Shown: one piece after another, positions 34,061-42,148 of the stretch
How positions within the stretch are numbered: position 1 is the stretch's first letter
Layout of the letters: every line of letters begins with the position of its first letter
DNA from: JAXFPC01 sp034180005
Lineage (GTDB): Bacteria > Bacillota > Negativicutes > Acidaminococcales > Acidaminococcaceae
Length of the DNA stretch: 43,155 nucleotides
Direction: 5' to 3'
Assembly (NCBI GenBank): GCA_034180005.1
Contig: JAXFPC010000024.1
Location: forward strand, 1-43,155
Translations under genes and position numbers: made by a program
The notes under the pieces: model-generated
The model's input: the letters and a program-made list of their open reading frames with translations, nothing else
Told to the model about the DNA's origin: nothing
Databases searched by the model: none

Positions 34061-34814
34061 TTTCTATCTCCTTTTTATACTCCAGTCCCTGCAAAAAAGC
34101 TTGTACAATCGGATTCTTACTGTTTTTGAACGCTTCCGCGTCGGCAAGTTCAACTATTTTTCCCTGATACAGCATGGCTATCCTATCCGCTGCTGCAAAA
34201 GCCGATTGCATATCGTGCGTTATCAAAACGGAAGTTATCCCCAGCTGCTTCTGCATTTTTCGTATAAGTTTGGTTATGTTCATCGTCATCACGGGATCCA
34301 AACCTGCCGTAGGTTCATCATAAAAAACTATTTGCGGCTGCATTGCCAAAGCTCTTGCAAGTCCGATACGTTTCTTCATACCGCCTGACAATTCAGAAGG
34401 CAACATTTTGTAAGTATCCGGCATACCGACCATCTCTAGAAGTCGGCACACTCTGATTGCTATTTCCTCTTCAGACAATTGAAAATATCTTCTCAGTCCG
34501 AAAGCAACATTTTCGCCAACATTCAAAAAATCAAACAATGCCGAGTATTGAAAAACTACGCCCATTTTTTTGCGCAACTCATCCATTTCATCATCGCTGC
34601 AGCCATTTATTTCTCTGCCGCAGATGCAAACACTGCCGGCATCCGGTCGCAGTAAACCGGTCAAGACTTTCATGATCGTACTCTTACCGGTTCCTGAAGG
34701 ACCGATGACAGCTAGTGTCTCCCCTGATTTAATATCCAAATCGATTTTGTCCAAAACTACTTTTTCGCCGAAAGCTACTTCCAGCTGCCGTATTTGTATC
34801 AACACTTCTTCCAT
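34047..34814 (-). CDS. mlaF: Phospholipid transport ABC ATPase MlaF
   Basis: A protein of about 255 residues with Walker A GPSGTGKST, Q-loop MGVVFQYSALFDFLNV, signature LSGGMKKRIGLARAL, Walker B IVFYDEPTAGLDP and the switch LITHDMQ. GGMKKR and YDEPTAGLDP are typical of MlaF. It drives MlaE-linked phospholipid movement across the inner membrane. I use the ATG at 34814, which lies past the mlaE stop and behind AAGGAG; in-frame starts at 34838 and 34847 would overlap mlaE without a ribosome site. No mlaB-type STAS gene is nearby. Confidence 0.93.
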   Translation of the reverse strand: MEEVLIQIRQLEVAFGEKVVLDKIDLDIKSGETLAVIGPSGTGKSTIMKVLTGLLRPDAGSVCICGREINGCSDDEMDELRKKMGVVFQYSALFDFLNVGENVAFGLRRYFQLSEEEIAIRVCRLLEMVGMPDTYKMLPSELSGGMKKRIGLARALAMQPQIVFYDEPTAGLDPVMTMNITKLIRKMQKQLGITSVLITHDMQSAFAAADRIAMLYQGKIVELADAEAFKNSKNPIVQAFLQGLEYKKEIENGKP

Positions 34815-34830
34815 AATACGCGTCAGCTCC

Positions 34831-35601
34831 TTACACATACAAGACAATCGACAGAAAATAGTTAACTATGAAAATTAAAATAATTGAAAGTACTACGGAT
34901 GATGTGGTGGCCAGCCCCACACCTTCAGCTCCGTTGGGAGCATTAAGTCCCTTATAACTTCCGACTATGGCGATTATGGCTCCGAAGAAAGAGCTTTTAA
35001 TCATCCCTCCGAAAATATCGTAAAATTCCATCAGTGTGCGTATGGAATTTTCATACGTAAAACTGCTGATGCCGGCATAAAAATGAGCAACGATCCATCC
35101 ACCTATATTACCCAGCAGATTAGCAAAAATCACCAATATCGGCATCATCATCACCATGGCAATAAATCTCGGTACCACAAGAAAAGCGACAGGATTGGCT
35201 GCCATAACTTTCAGAGCGTCAATCTGCTCAGTCACCTTCATCGTGCCCAACTCAGCTGCGATGGCTGCACCTATTCTTCCGGCCACAACTACACCTGTAA
35301 GTACCGGTACCAGTTCACGCGCCATAGCAATAGCTACAATACCTCCGACGGAAGCTGCAGCTCCTAATTTCACAAACTCCTTGGCTGTCTGCACTGCAAA
35401 AACCATACCGGTGCAAACAATTGTGATCAATACTATCGGCAGAGAATTCGCTCCCAGCAAAGCCATCTGGCGAACGATCTCTCGCCAATCGGCGCGATTC
35501 AATTTCTGCAGTGTGGAAATGAATAAAAGCGTAATTTCTCCGCAGGCTTCGCAAAATCTCAATATTCTGTTTCCCAAGACACCGCAAATATCAGTCAACA
35601 T
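34831..35601 (-). CDS. mlaE: Phospholipid transport permease MlaE
   Basis: A 256-residue MlaE-family permease with about five membrane helices and the family stretches LPIVLITIVCTGMVFAVQTAKEF, VAGRIGAAIAAELGTMKVTEQIDAL and GGMIKSSFFGAIIAIVGSYKGL. It forms the membrane core with MlaF and MlaD. The ATG at 35601 has AAAGGA six bases upstream and is preferred to the GTG five codons before. It is preceded by the S55 peptidase gene with a gap of about 36 bp, in one apparent operon. Confidence 0.94.
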   Translation of the reverse strand: MLTDICGVLGNRILRFCEACGEITLLFISTLQKLNRADWREIVRQMALLGANSLPIVLITIVCTGMVFAVQTAKEFVKLGAAASVGGIVAIAMARELVPVLTGVVVAGRIGAAIAAELGTMKVTEQIDALKVMAANPVAFLVVPRFIAMVMMMPILVIFANLLGNIGGWIVAHFYAGISSFTYENSIRTLMEFYDIFGGMIKSSFFGAIIAIVGSYKGLNAPNGAEGVGLATTSSVVLSIILIFIVNYFLSIVLYV

Positions 35602-35637
35602 ATAACATCCTTTCACGGGTTAAACCGTTGCAAAGAT

Positions 35638-37293
35638 TTATTTAACAGTCAAGACTACTTCCACTTCGCCATCAACAATAAAATCAAAAGGATACTTCTT
35701 TTTATAGGGAGAACCGTGCAGCAATCCTTCCAACCCGGTATCAGGCTGCTCTTCATCAGGTCGCTTACCGCTGGATAAGTCAATAATTATCTCATTATTT
35801 TTATCGGCGTTATTAATATTTTTTACATAATCAAAAAGTGTCCTCTGCTTTTCTTTCTTCTTAGCTGCCGGAGCACCCTCTTCTTTTTGTTTGCGCAGAA
35901 GATCTATTACCCAAGCGAAGCTGCTGCCGCCTCTGACATTCAGTGCCAATTTCGGTTCGCTGTATTTCTCGGGCACGATAAAATTTATCTTTCTCTGAAA
36001 AGATTCTCCCCTATAAGGCTTCAGTTCAACGGTGAACTCGACTTTTTCCCCCGGTTTCACCACTGACTTATCCGTCTTTACACTGATTATCTCGGCGACC
36101 TGCACAGCTTCCGACAATTCCGCCTCAACATTAACACCGTACACATCGATATCGGTAAATTTATTTTTCATCAACACGGAAGTAGCATCCGACAGCTCAA
36201 CATTGATATTTTTCAATAAATTACTTACGGCATAATACATATTTTCTCTTTTAATTTCCAGCATTTTTTTATCTTGATCTCTGCCGGTAATAGTGAAAAC
36301 CACTTTAGCCGTACCTCCGCCGTTTCTGTCCATAGTTTTGCTGGCAGTATTAACAACAGCCGCGTCGACTACAGCCGGAAAAAGTTCCGCGTCTTCAATA
36401 ACATTGACTCTTGTACTGTTGGTAACGCCTCTGTCTTTATCGGCGACGGAAACAAAAACCGGAACTGTCGGAGGCAATTTCCCGATGACTCCGCCTATAC
36501 CACTGAAACGATCCTGATCAAAATGCCCCAAAGCGTCACCGATGGTACCGACTTTATAGCTACTCTGCAAATTAGGAACACACCCAAGAATCCAGGATTT
36601 AGTCATAAAAAATCCGCTGTTTCCGCGTTGCATGAAAGGATGACCGAACGCAAGCACTCTCCCGTTGTCATCAGTCCAGGTGACGGTACCCAAAGCGCCC
36701 AGAGTAAGATCACCTTTCATAATAGCAACACCCACAGCACTGCCTGGTTCAAGTTTAGTCTTCGAAGTAACATCTGTGCTTCCCGATCCTACAGGTTGAA
36801 AACCGAAACCGTTCAAACGCTCCTGCAAATATTCCAATCCGTACTCGGTAAATCCTCCCGCCATCAAAGGTGTACCTTGAGGAATCCAATGAGCGTCTCT
36901 TCGCGCAGGTTCATCCAACATCCGCAGCATGCTCCCTATGGGAGTAAGAAAACAATAATGCGGATCGTTAAAAGTTCTTCCGTAAGCAACAGCGCCCACC
37001 AGCCTGCCGTCGACATAAACAGGGCTGCCGCTCATACCTTGAGCTACTCCGCCCGTTTTATCTATCAACGAACCGTACAAACGCACAAAAATATTGTATC
37101 CCGCCGCTTCACTGCCGGTAACTCCGAGGATTTCCACATCAAAATCTTCAATGGTATCACCTGATATAACCGTCTTTCCGATACCGTGCATCCCGGGTTT
37201 TATATCTTTGATCGGCATCAAAGATATATTGGCGGCAACTGCCGTCAAATTAACGCAGAACATGATAAGTGTCAAAATTATCTTAAAAGCCAT
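35638..37293 (-). CDS. SpoIVB-like S55 peptidase domain protein
   Basis: A 551-residue exported protein. A signal peptide (FKIILTLIMFCVNLTAVAA) precedes IKPGMHGIGKTV and the serine-peptidase-like GMSGSPVYVDGRLVGAVAYG (candidate nucleophile S88). A later block (about 184-300) carries LGALGTVTWTDDNGRVLAFGHPFMQRG with candidate histidine H218. The C-terminal 200 residues are beta-rich. S55 peptidases include SpoIVB, which signals across membranes in sporulation; relatives without PDZ domains occur in non-sporulating diderms with unknown role. It leads the mlaEFD unit, so a link to Mla function or quality control is inferred, not shown. Activity is uncertain. Confidence 0.78.
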   Translation of the reverse strand: MAFKIILTLIMFCVNLTAVAANISLMPIKDIKPGMHGIGKTVISGDTIEDFDVEILGVTGSEAAGYNIFVRLYGSLIDKTGGVAQGMSGSPVYVDGRLVGAVAYGRTFNDPHYCFLTPIGSMLRMLDEPARRDAHWIPQGTPLMAGGFTEYGLEYLQERLNGFGFQPVGSGSTDVTSKTKLEPGSAVGVAIMKGDLTLGALGTVTWTDDNGRVLAFGHPFMQRGNSGFFMTKSWILGCVPNLQSSYKVGTIGDALGHFDQDRFSGIGGVIGKLPPTVPVFVSVADKDRGVTNSTRVNVIEDAELFPAVVDAAVVNTASKTMDRNGGGTAKVVFTITGRDQDKKMLEIKRENMYYAVSNLLKNINVELSDATSVLMKNKFTDIDVYGVNVEAELSEAVQVAEIISVKTDKSVVKPGEKVEFTVELKPYRGESFQRKINFIVPEKYSEPKLALNVRGGSSFAWVIDLLRKQKEEGAPAAKKKEKQRTLFDYVKNINNADKNNEIIIDLSSGKRPDEEQPDTGLEGLLHGSPYKKKYPFDFIVDGEVEVVLTVK

Positions 37294-37374
37294 TTTTTCT
37301 CCCGGAGCTAAAACTCTCTTCTATAACTGTCAAAAATCTCAGCAAAGCATAAAACATACACCATTTCATTATAA

Positions 37375-37403
37375 ATTATACAACTACAACATTGCTTTTA
37401 CAA
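37375..37403 (-). promoter_or_regulatory. Promoter of the S55-mlaEFD unit
   Basis: TTGTAA (37398-37403) and TATAAT (37375-37380) on the minus strand are 17 bp apart; a second TATAAT lies at 37368-37373. The predicted start is near 37367, leaving a leader of about 75 nt before the ATG at 37293. Confidence 0.7.
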
Positions 37404-37409
37404 GGCTCA

Positions 37410-38789
37410 CTAAATCGGGAACAATCCCATGCCCATGCTGATGCGTCTTTCTCTTCCATCCGACGGTCTGTTAACAATTCTGCCTCGGATAATCATTTCG
37501 CTCGAACCGCCACCGTCAAAATTGACGGCATCCTTGACACCGAGTCGTAACATGTACATGGCAATTTCTTCGAGCGTCATGCCGGAAGAAAGTTTACTGC
37601 GTCCATCCACGACAAAAAGTATAAGCGTTCCATCTTTCTTCAATCCCACAGCAGTCCGCGGCGCTCTGCCGATTGCTATATCCGCAGCGATATTCTCTTC
37701 CAACGTTCGCACATTAATCTTTCCGTTTTCCAACAAAAGCGGACCTCCGCCGATAACTGTTTCCGCCTTATCCGCTTCCGGCGTTCCCAGCGTTTCAAAT
37801 ATAACAGCTGTATCACCGAGTTTCAATTTCGCCAAAGCTTGCGCATAAATTCCGTGTCCCGATAAAACGACCGTACCCTGTTCAATTTTCATATTGCCGG
37901 CAGATGAAACGGCGACCACCTTATTGCCCTTTATTTTAACTTCATAGCCATACGCATTTGTCTTAGTTGATTCCGCAAAATGTTCGTTGTACAAAATAAA
38001 ATCGTCGGTAAGTCTGGATCTGTTCATTCCTTTAATCTGTAGGTACTTGGCTCCCGGCAGGCGCACTTTGCCAGTATACTGCAAATCTCTTGCCAGCATA
38101 CGTTTATTTTTTAAGGCTATGTAACCGCTGCGTCTCTGTTCATCCATACTCAAAAATTTTCCATGATCTTTTGTGCTGCCGATAACCCAACCGTCCGTAT
38201 CAAAATAAGATGCGTTTACAGCCACGGGCAATTCTCGACGTGCAGCTTCCTTTGCTAAAGACCCCAGTCCGTTATAGCTTCCTGCTGCTGAAAACGGTCT
38301 GAGTTCGTACCTTGCATCAGGCGCAACACTTACTATGTGTGCCTGAATCTGTCTTCCGGAAAATTCATCCTGCATAAAAGTATACTCCACTCCTGCAGCA
38401 ATTTTTTCCGTTTGCTTCACGATATTTATGCGATAAATATCTATGACTAATCTATCAGGTGCCGGCAAACGATATACTTTGTACTGAGAATCCTTACTAA
38501 GATCTATCTCCAAACGACTACCGCCGTCACCGCTTTTTTTCAGCGCAACGCTTTTTACTATCTGATCTTTAACCGGTATGTTTACGGCTTTTGCCGAGCT
38601 CTGCGGCATATTAACTTCAATACGCAAATTTTTCTTGTCAGCGGTGTATTTTATTTGCTCCTTGCTGTCCAAAACTATTCTTACGCGAGCGCTGCTGATG
38701 CTGCTGCGCACATTATCTATAGGAGCCGCCGCTGCGGTTACAATCAGACTGAAAAATAATACTGTTCCTAAATTAATTATCCTGCGCAT
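37410..38789 (-). CDS. AMIN domain - phosphodiester glycosidase (NAGPA) family protein
   Basis: A 459-residue exported protein. A signal peptide (RRIINLGTVLFFSLIVTAAAA) is followed by an AMIN-like beta domain (about 25-130: RVRIVLDSKEQIKYT, DRLVIDIYRI) of the sort that binds peptidoglycan or septal wall. The rest is a NAGPA/DUF2233 domain with INASYFD-like AVNASYFDTDG, VIGGGPLLLENG, GRAPRTAVGLKKDGTLILFVVDGR and VKDAVNFDGGGSSEMIIRG. Bacterial members are thought to cleave sugar phosphodiesters in wall or exopolysaccharide, but the substrate here is unknown. It follows the mreB terminator by only about 22 bp, so it may depend on read-through. GAAAGGA precedes the ATG. Confidence 0.88.
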   Translation of the reverse strand: MRRIINLGTVLFFSLIVTAAAAPIDNVRSSISSARVRIVLDSKEQIKYTADKKNLRIEVNMPQSSAKAVNIPVKDQIVKSVALKKSGDGGSRLEIDLSKDSQYKVYRLPAPDRLVIDIYRINIVKQTEKIAAGVEYTFMQDEFSGRQIQAHIVSVAPDARYELRPFSAAGSYNGLGSLAKEAARRELPVAVNASYFDTDGWVIGSTKDHGKFLSMDEQRRSGYIALKNKRMLARDLQYTGKVRLPGAKYLQIKGMNRSRLTDDFILYNEHFAESTKTNAYGYEVKIKGNKVVAVSSAGNMKIEQGTVVLSGHGIYAQALAKLKLGDTAVIFETLGTPEADKAETVIGGGPLLLENGKINVRTLEENIAADIAIGRAPRTAVGLKKDGTLILFVVDGRSKLSSGMTLEEIAMYMLRLGVKDAVNFDGGGSSEMIIRGRIVNRPSDGRERRISMGMGLFPI

Positions 38790-38811
38790 TTTTTTCCTTT
38801 CACTGTTTAAT

Positions 38812-38840
38812 AAAAATACACAGCTTACGCTGTGTATTTT
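38812..38840 (-). terminator. Rho-independent terminator of mreB
   Basis: A 12-bp perfect stem (AAAATACACAGC pairing with GCTGTGTATTTT) with a GTAA loop is followed by a T-rich tract on the minus strand. It lies about 20 bp beyond the mreB stop and just before the glycosidase gene. Confidence 0.85.
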
Positions 38841-38860
38841 ATTCTGACACTCAACAAATT

Positions 38861-39883
38861 TTATACAAGATTTGCAGCAGTATATATGGTTCCAGGATGT
38901 AGCTTATCAAGATTTGCCAAAGCCTTTCCTGTACCTAATACCACACATTCCAAAGCATTTTCTGCTACTCTGGTTGTGATGCCGGTTTCTATCTGCACTA
39001 TTTCAGAAAGTCCGTCCAACATCGCTCCGCCGCCAGTCAGATAAATTCCGTTATCAACTATGTCAGAAGCCAATTCCGGCGGACATTTCTCCAAAACTGA
39101 ACGCACCGTAGCAGTCAAAGCAGTCACGGAATCCTCTAAAGCGCTGCGGCACTCCGCCGACGTAACTTCAAAAGTTTTGGGCAGACCGGTAACAAGATCT
39201 CTTCCTCTTACGGTAACGGATTCTTTGCGTCCGTAGTTGGATACTGTAGCAATATTAACTTTTATTTCTTCAGCAGTACGCTCACCGATGAGAACATTGT
39301 GCTCCTTCTTAATGAAACGTATGATAGCTTCATCAAAATGATCTCCGCCAATGCGAACAGACGAAGAAACAACGATACCGCCCAAGCTGAGGACAGCCAC
39401 ATCGGTAGTTCCTCCGCCGATATCCACTACCATGTTACCGCGCGGTACGGCAATATCAATGCCGGCACCTAACGCTGCCGCCAGAGGTTCTTCGATAAAA
39501 TAAGTTTTCGAAGCGCCGCCCTGAGTTGTAGCCTCCATAACAGCGCGCTTCTCCACAGAAGTAATACCGATGGGAACGCAAACCATGACTCTCGGTTTAA
39601 ACAAAAGATTTGTTCCCGCCACTTTACTGATTACATACGCCAGCAATTTTTGCGTAACCGTATAATTGGCAATCACGCCTTCCTGCATAGGCCTGATAGC
39701 CATAATAGCTTCCGGTGCACGTCCAAGCATTTCTCGAGCCGGATCTCCGACGGCGAGTACCTTGTTGCTGCTTCTATCTATGGCAACAACTGCCGGTTCT
39801 TTCAGAACTACTCCTTTGCCCTTCACGTAAACAAGTATATTTGCAGTACCCAAATCGATTCCTATATCCATACTTTTAAACAT
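38861..39883 (-). CDS. mreB: Rod-shape determining protein, MreB/Mbl family
   Basis: A 340-residue actin-fold protein with IGIDLGTANILVYVKGKGVVLKEPAVVAI at the start, the phosphate-binding loop VVDIGGGTTDVAVLSLGG and the adenosine motif YLTGGGAMLDG. It polymerises under the inner membrane and directs lateral wall synthesis. Its position after murA recalls the mbl gene of Bacillus (near murAB and spoIIID), so it may be an Mbl-type paralogue rather than the mreBCD copy; mreC and mreD are absent here. The ATG at 39883 follows GGGAG; the upstream GTG/ATG extension has no family similarity. Confidence 0.94.
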   Translation of the reverse strand: MFKSMDIGIDLGTANILVYVKGKGVVLKEPAVVAIDRSSNKVLAVGDPAREMLGRAPEAIMAIRPMQEGVIANYTVTQKLLAYVISKVAGTNLLFKPRVMVCVPIGITSVEKRAVMEATTQGGASKTYFIEEPLAAALGAGIDIAVPRGNMVVDIGGGTTDVAVLSLGGIVVSSSVRIGGDHFDEAIIRFIKKEHNVLIGERTAEEIKVNIATVSNYGRKESVTVRGRDLVTGLPKTFEVTSAECRSALEDSVTALTATVRSVLEKCPPELASDIVDNGIYLTGGGAMLDGLSEIVQIETGITTRVAENALECVVLGTGKALANLDKLHPGTIYTAANLV

Positions 39884-39928
39884 TATTTTCTCCCGTCTAA
39901 AACCATTCTTTCGCCAAATCAAAAACAC

Positions 39929-41191
39929 TTAATCCATATCAATTCGCTCAATGTCAGCGCCTAATTGCTTCAATTTTGCCACAATATTTTCATAACCTCT
40001 GTCGATATGGTGCAAATCACCGATGTACGTCGTACCCTCAGCCACCAGTCCGGCCAAAATCATAGCGGCGCCTGCGCGCAAATCTGTAGCGCGCACGTCG
40101 CAACCTGTCAGTTTACACGGACCTTCGATTACAGCGCTACGCCCTTCTGTTGAAATAGCCGCACCCATTCTGTTAAGTTCCACGACATGCATAAAGCGAT
40201 TCTCAAAAACGGTCTCCGTAACTTTGCTTCTACCTTCGGCAATAACCATCATAGCCATCATCTGAGCCTGCATGTCCGTAGGAAATCCGGGATACGGTAG
40301 TGTCTTAATCCCCACGGCTTTCAGCTGTGCCGGTCCGACGACTCTGACCTTATCAATATCTTCTTCAACCTCTGCCCCTGCTTCGCGCAGTTTGGCGATC
40401 AAAGGCTTCTGATGCTCCGGCAAAACATTTTCAATAATTACATCTCCACCGGTCATTGCAGCGGCAACCATATACGTACCTGCTTCAATACGGTCCGGGA
40501 TAATCGTATAATCCGTTCCGTGCAGTTCCTTCACACCTTCTATCCTGATTAAATTGGTACCTGCGCCACGTATCTTGGCACCCATTTTATTAAGATAATT
40601 TGCAAGGTCAACTATCTCCGGCTCTTCGGCGGCATTTTCCAGAATAGTGATTCCTTCAGCCATCGAAGCCGCCATCATTATGTTTTCCGTCGCGCCGACA
40701 CTGGGAAAATCAAAATAAATACTGTTGCCTTTCATACCCTCCGGCGCGCTGGCTTCTATGTAACCATAGCCTTGTTCTATTTTTACGCCCAAAGCTTCAA
40801 AACCTTTAAGGTGAATATCTATAGGTCTTGCTCCGATGGCACAACCTCCAGGCATGGATATGCGTGCCTTACCAACTCTGGCGAGCAATGAACCCATAAC
40901 AAGAAAAGATGCGCGCATCGTATGTACCAACTCGTACGGAGCTTCATAAGACGTTACTTCTCTACTATCTATTTCCAGTACATTTACTTCCGGACTGCAC
41001 ACCTTAAGTCCAAGACATCTCAACACTTCGCTGATAGTCTGAACATCTTCCAGCATCGGTACTTCCTCCAATCTGCTGGGAGTAGAACCCAACAAAGAGG
41101 CGGCGATAATCGGGAGAACGGCATTCTTTGCTCCGCTGGTTTTGACTCTTCCCAGCAAACGCTTTCCACCCTTGACGATAAGTTTTTCCAA
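39929..41191 (-). CDS. murA: UDP-N-acetylglucosamine 1-carboxyvinyltransferase MurA
   Basis: A 420-residue enzyme, the normal MurA length, with TSGAKNAVLPIIAASLL near the start, the catalytic cysteine loop MPGGCAIGARPID (C117), and late motifs PYPGFPTDMQAQ and VFENRFMHVVELNRMGA. It transfers enolpyruvate to UDP-GlcNAc, the first committed step of peptidoglycan synthesis. The frame is open 31 codons further upstream, but the TTG at 41191 has AGGAGG six bases before and begins exactly at the family start (EKLIVKGG). Firmicutes often have two MurA paralogues; this one sits in the atpC-linked location. Confidence 0.95.
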   Translation of the reverse strand: MEKLIVKGGKRLLGRVKTSGAKNAVLPIIAASLLGSTPSRLEEVPMLEDVQTISEVLRCLGLKVCSPEVNVLEIDSREVTSYEAPYELVHTMRASFLVMGSLLARVGKARISMPGGCAIGARPIDIHLKGFEALGVKIEQGYGYIEASAPEGMKGNSIYFDFPSVGATENIMMAASMAEGITILENAAEEPEIVDLANYLNKMGAKIRGAGTNLIRIEGVKELHGTDYTIIPDRIEAGTYMVAAAMTGGDVIIENVLPEHQKPLIAKLREAGAEVEEDIDKVRVVGPAQLKAVGIKTLPYPGFPTDMQAQMMAMMVIAEGRSKVTETVFENRFMHVVELNRMGAAISTEGRSAVIEGPCKLTGCDVRATDLRAGAAMILAGLVAEGTTYIGDLHHIDRGYENIVAKLKQLGADIERIDMD

Positions 41192-41264
41192 AACAATCCT
41201 CCTGCAGCTGCAAGCCTTGCAAATTACTTTTATATCATGAGATAACAACAAACTCGTGCCCTTT

Positions 41265-41294
41265 ATTTTATCATTTTTTGCCACAGCATTTCAA
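41265..41294 (-). promoter_or_regulatory. Likely promoter of murA-mreB
   Basis: TTGAAA (41289-41294) and TAAAAT (41265-41270) on the minus strand are 18 bp apart. It lies directly after the terminator at 41303-41331. The leader would be about 65-70 nt. Confidence 0.5.
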
Positions 41295-41302
41295 TAGGGC
41301 AT

Positions 41303-41331
41303 AAAAAAGGCCGGCGGAAACTTCCCCCGGC
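41303..41331 (-). terminator. Rho-independent terminator of the 61-codon gene
   Basis: On the minus strand GCCGGGGGAA pairs with TTCCGCCGGC (10 bp with one central mismatch) and is followed by T6 (plus 41303-41308). The 5' arm starts at the gene's TAG stop codon. Confidence 0.85.
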
Positions 41332-41516
41332 TAAAAATTAATCCGCTGACGATCAGCAAGAATATTATAATGAGTTTCTTTCTCCATCAGCTCACGCCTG
41401 ATACTTTTTATCGCATCCGCATCAGCAGTCTCTGCAAGGAGCTTTCTCAAATAGGCGATGTCCTGCTTTAACTGAAGCATTTTGTTTCCGGCGATACTTT
41501 CAACAATATCCGACAT
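41331..41516 (-). CDS. Small helical protein of unknown function (61 aa)
   Basis: A 61-residue protein without a family I recognise. It is charged and helical with heptad-like leucines (KMLQLKQDIAYLRKLL, then IKSIRRELMEKETHYNIL) and no signal or membrane segment, so it is probably a cytosolic coiled coil. The case for a real gene is good: GGGGG precedes the ATG, a TTGCAA-17-TATTCT promoter lies 25 bp upstream and a strong terminator begins at the stop codon. It is transcribed alone between atpC and murA. In Bacillus the ywmB gene occupies a comparable place, but this protein is far shorter and no homology is visible. Confidence 0.72.
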   Translation of the reverse strand: MSDIVESIAGNKMLQLKQDIAYLRKLLAETADADAIKSIRRELMEKETHYNILADRQRINF

Positions 41517-41540
41517 ATTCAGGCCCCCTTATCAACTAAT

Positions 41541-41569
41541 AGAATACTATAAGAGTCTTCGCATTGCAA
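41541..41569 (-). promoter_or_regulatory. Promoter of the 61-codon gene
   Basis: TTGCAA (41564-41569) and TATTCT (41541-41546) on the minus strand are 17 bp apart; the predicted start is near 41534, about 18 nt before the ATG. Confidence 0.6.
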
Positions 41570-41670
41570 GAAATACTTGCTTAGTTTAATTAAAATCTCT
41601 TTTGTAAAAATATTGATGCTCTGCAAAAATCACAACCAAAAAAATTCAGGTTCTACATGATGCTACTCTT

Positions 41671-41720
41671 CAATACAAATCCCCCGCTTCTTGAGAGAAG
41701 CGGGGGATGCTTTTGTATTG
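41671..41720 (-). terminator. Long hairpin terminator of the atp operon
   Basis: A 13-bp perfect GC-rich stem (ATCCCCCGCTTCT at 41679-41691 pairing with 41696-41708) has a 4-nt loop. Beyond a GC bulge the flanks CAATACAAA and TTTTGTATTG also pair, extending the dyad over about 50 bp. The T-tract on the minus strand is short (TTTGTATTG). It lies about 20 bp after the atpC stop, and its near symmetry could stop transcription from both sides. Confidence 0.75.
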
Positions 41721-41737
41721 TCAAAAAAACTATTCGC

Positions 41738-42148
41738 TTAAACTTTAGAAACGCGCAGACGTGTAAGAGCTCTTTTTAAAGCTAACTCCGCACGCGCCAT
41801 ATCCGTATCGGCTTTTTGATCGTGAAGTCTCTGTTCCGCACGTTCTTTTGCCGCTTCAGCACGAGCCCGGTCGATATCTTCTCCCGGTTCCGCAATAGTA
41901 GCAAGCACGGTACACTTGGAGCCGTTCATTTCCAAAAATCCTCCGCACACGGCAAATTCCTTGACGGAACCGTCAAGAAATTCTACCTTCATGGGCGCAA
42001 TATCCAGGGTAGAAATAATCGGCAAATGCTTCGCCTTAATACCCAAATTTCCAGAAAGTGCGCGGAAACCAACATACGTTGCCTCAGAAGAAGCAAACAG
42101 CATTTTATCCGGCGTGACAATCTCAAATTCAAAAGTTGCAGCAGCCAT
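41738..42148 (-). CDS. atpC: F1 ATP synthase epsilon subunit AtpC
   Basis: A 136-residue protein with the N-terminal beta-sandwich (TFEFEIVTPDKMLFASSEATYVGFRA, GNLGIKAKHLPIISTLDIAPM, FAVCGGFLEMNGSKCTVLA) and a C-terminal helical hairpin (DRARAEAAKERAEQRL onward) that can inhibit ATP hydrolysis. The length is standard. Its ATG overlaps the atpD stop codon (TAATG). It is the last gene of the atp operon. Confidence 0.95.
   Translation of the reverse strand: MAAATFEFEIVTPDKMLFASSEATYVGFRALSGNLGIKAKHLPIISTLDIAPMKVEFLDGSVKEFAVCGGFLEMNGSKCTVLATIAEPGEDIDRARAEAAKERAEQRLHDQKADTDMARAELALKRALTRLRVSKV

Noticed and set aside
36274..37164. Plus-strand frame of 296 codons, the longest antisense frame
   Set aside because: It covers the S55 peptidase gene, whose signal peptide, motifs and operon position are clear; the antisense product has no recognisable domain.
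41192..41284. MurA start 31 codons upstream at 41284
   Set aside because: The extension is not MurA-like and would begin at the promoter -10 region; the TTG at 41191 with AGGAGG fits the 420-residue family length.
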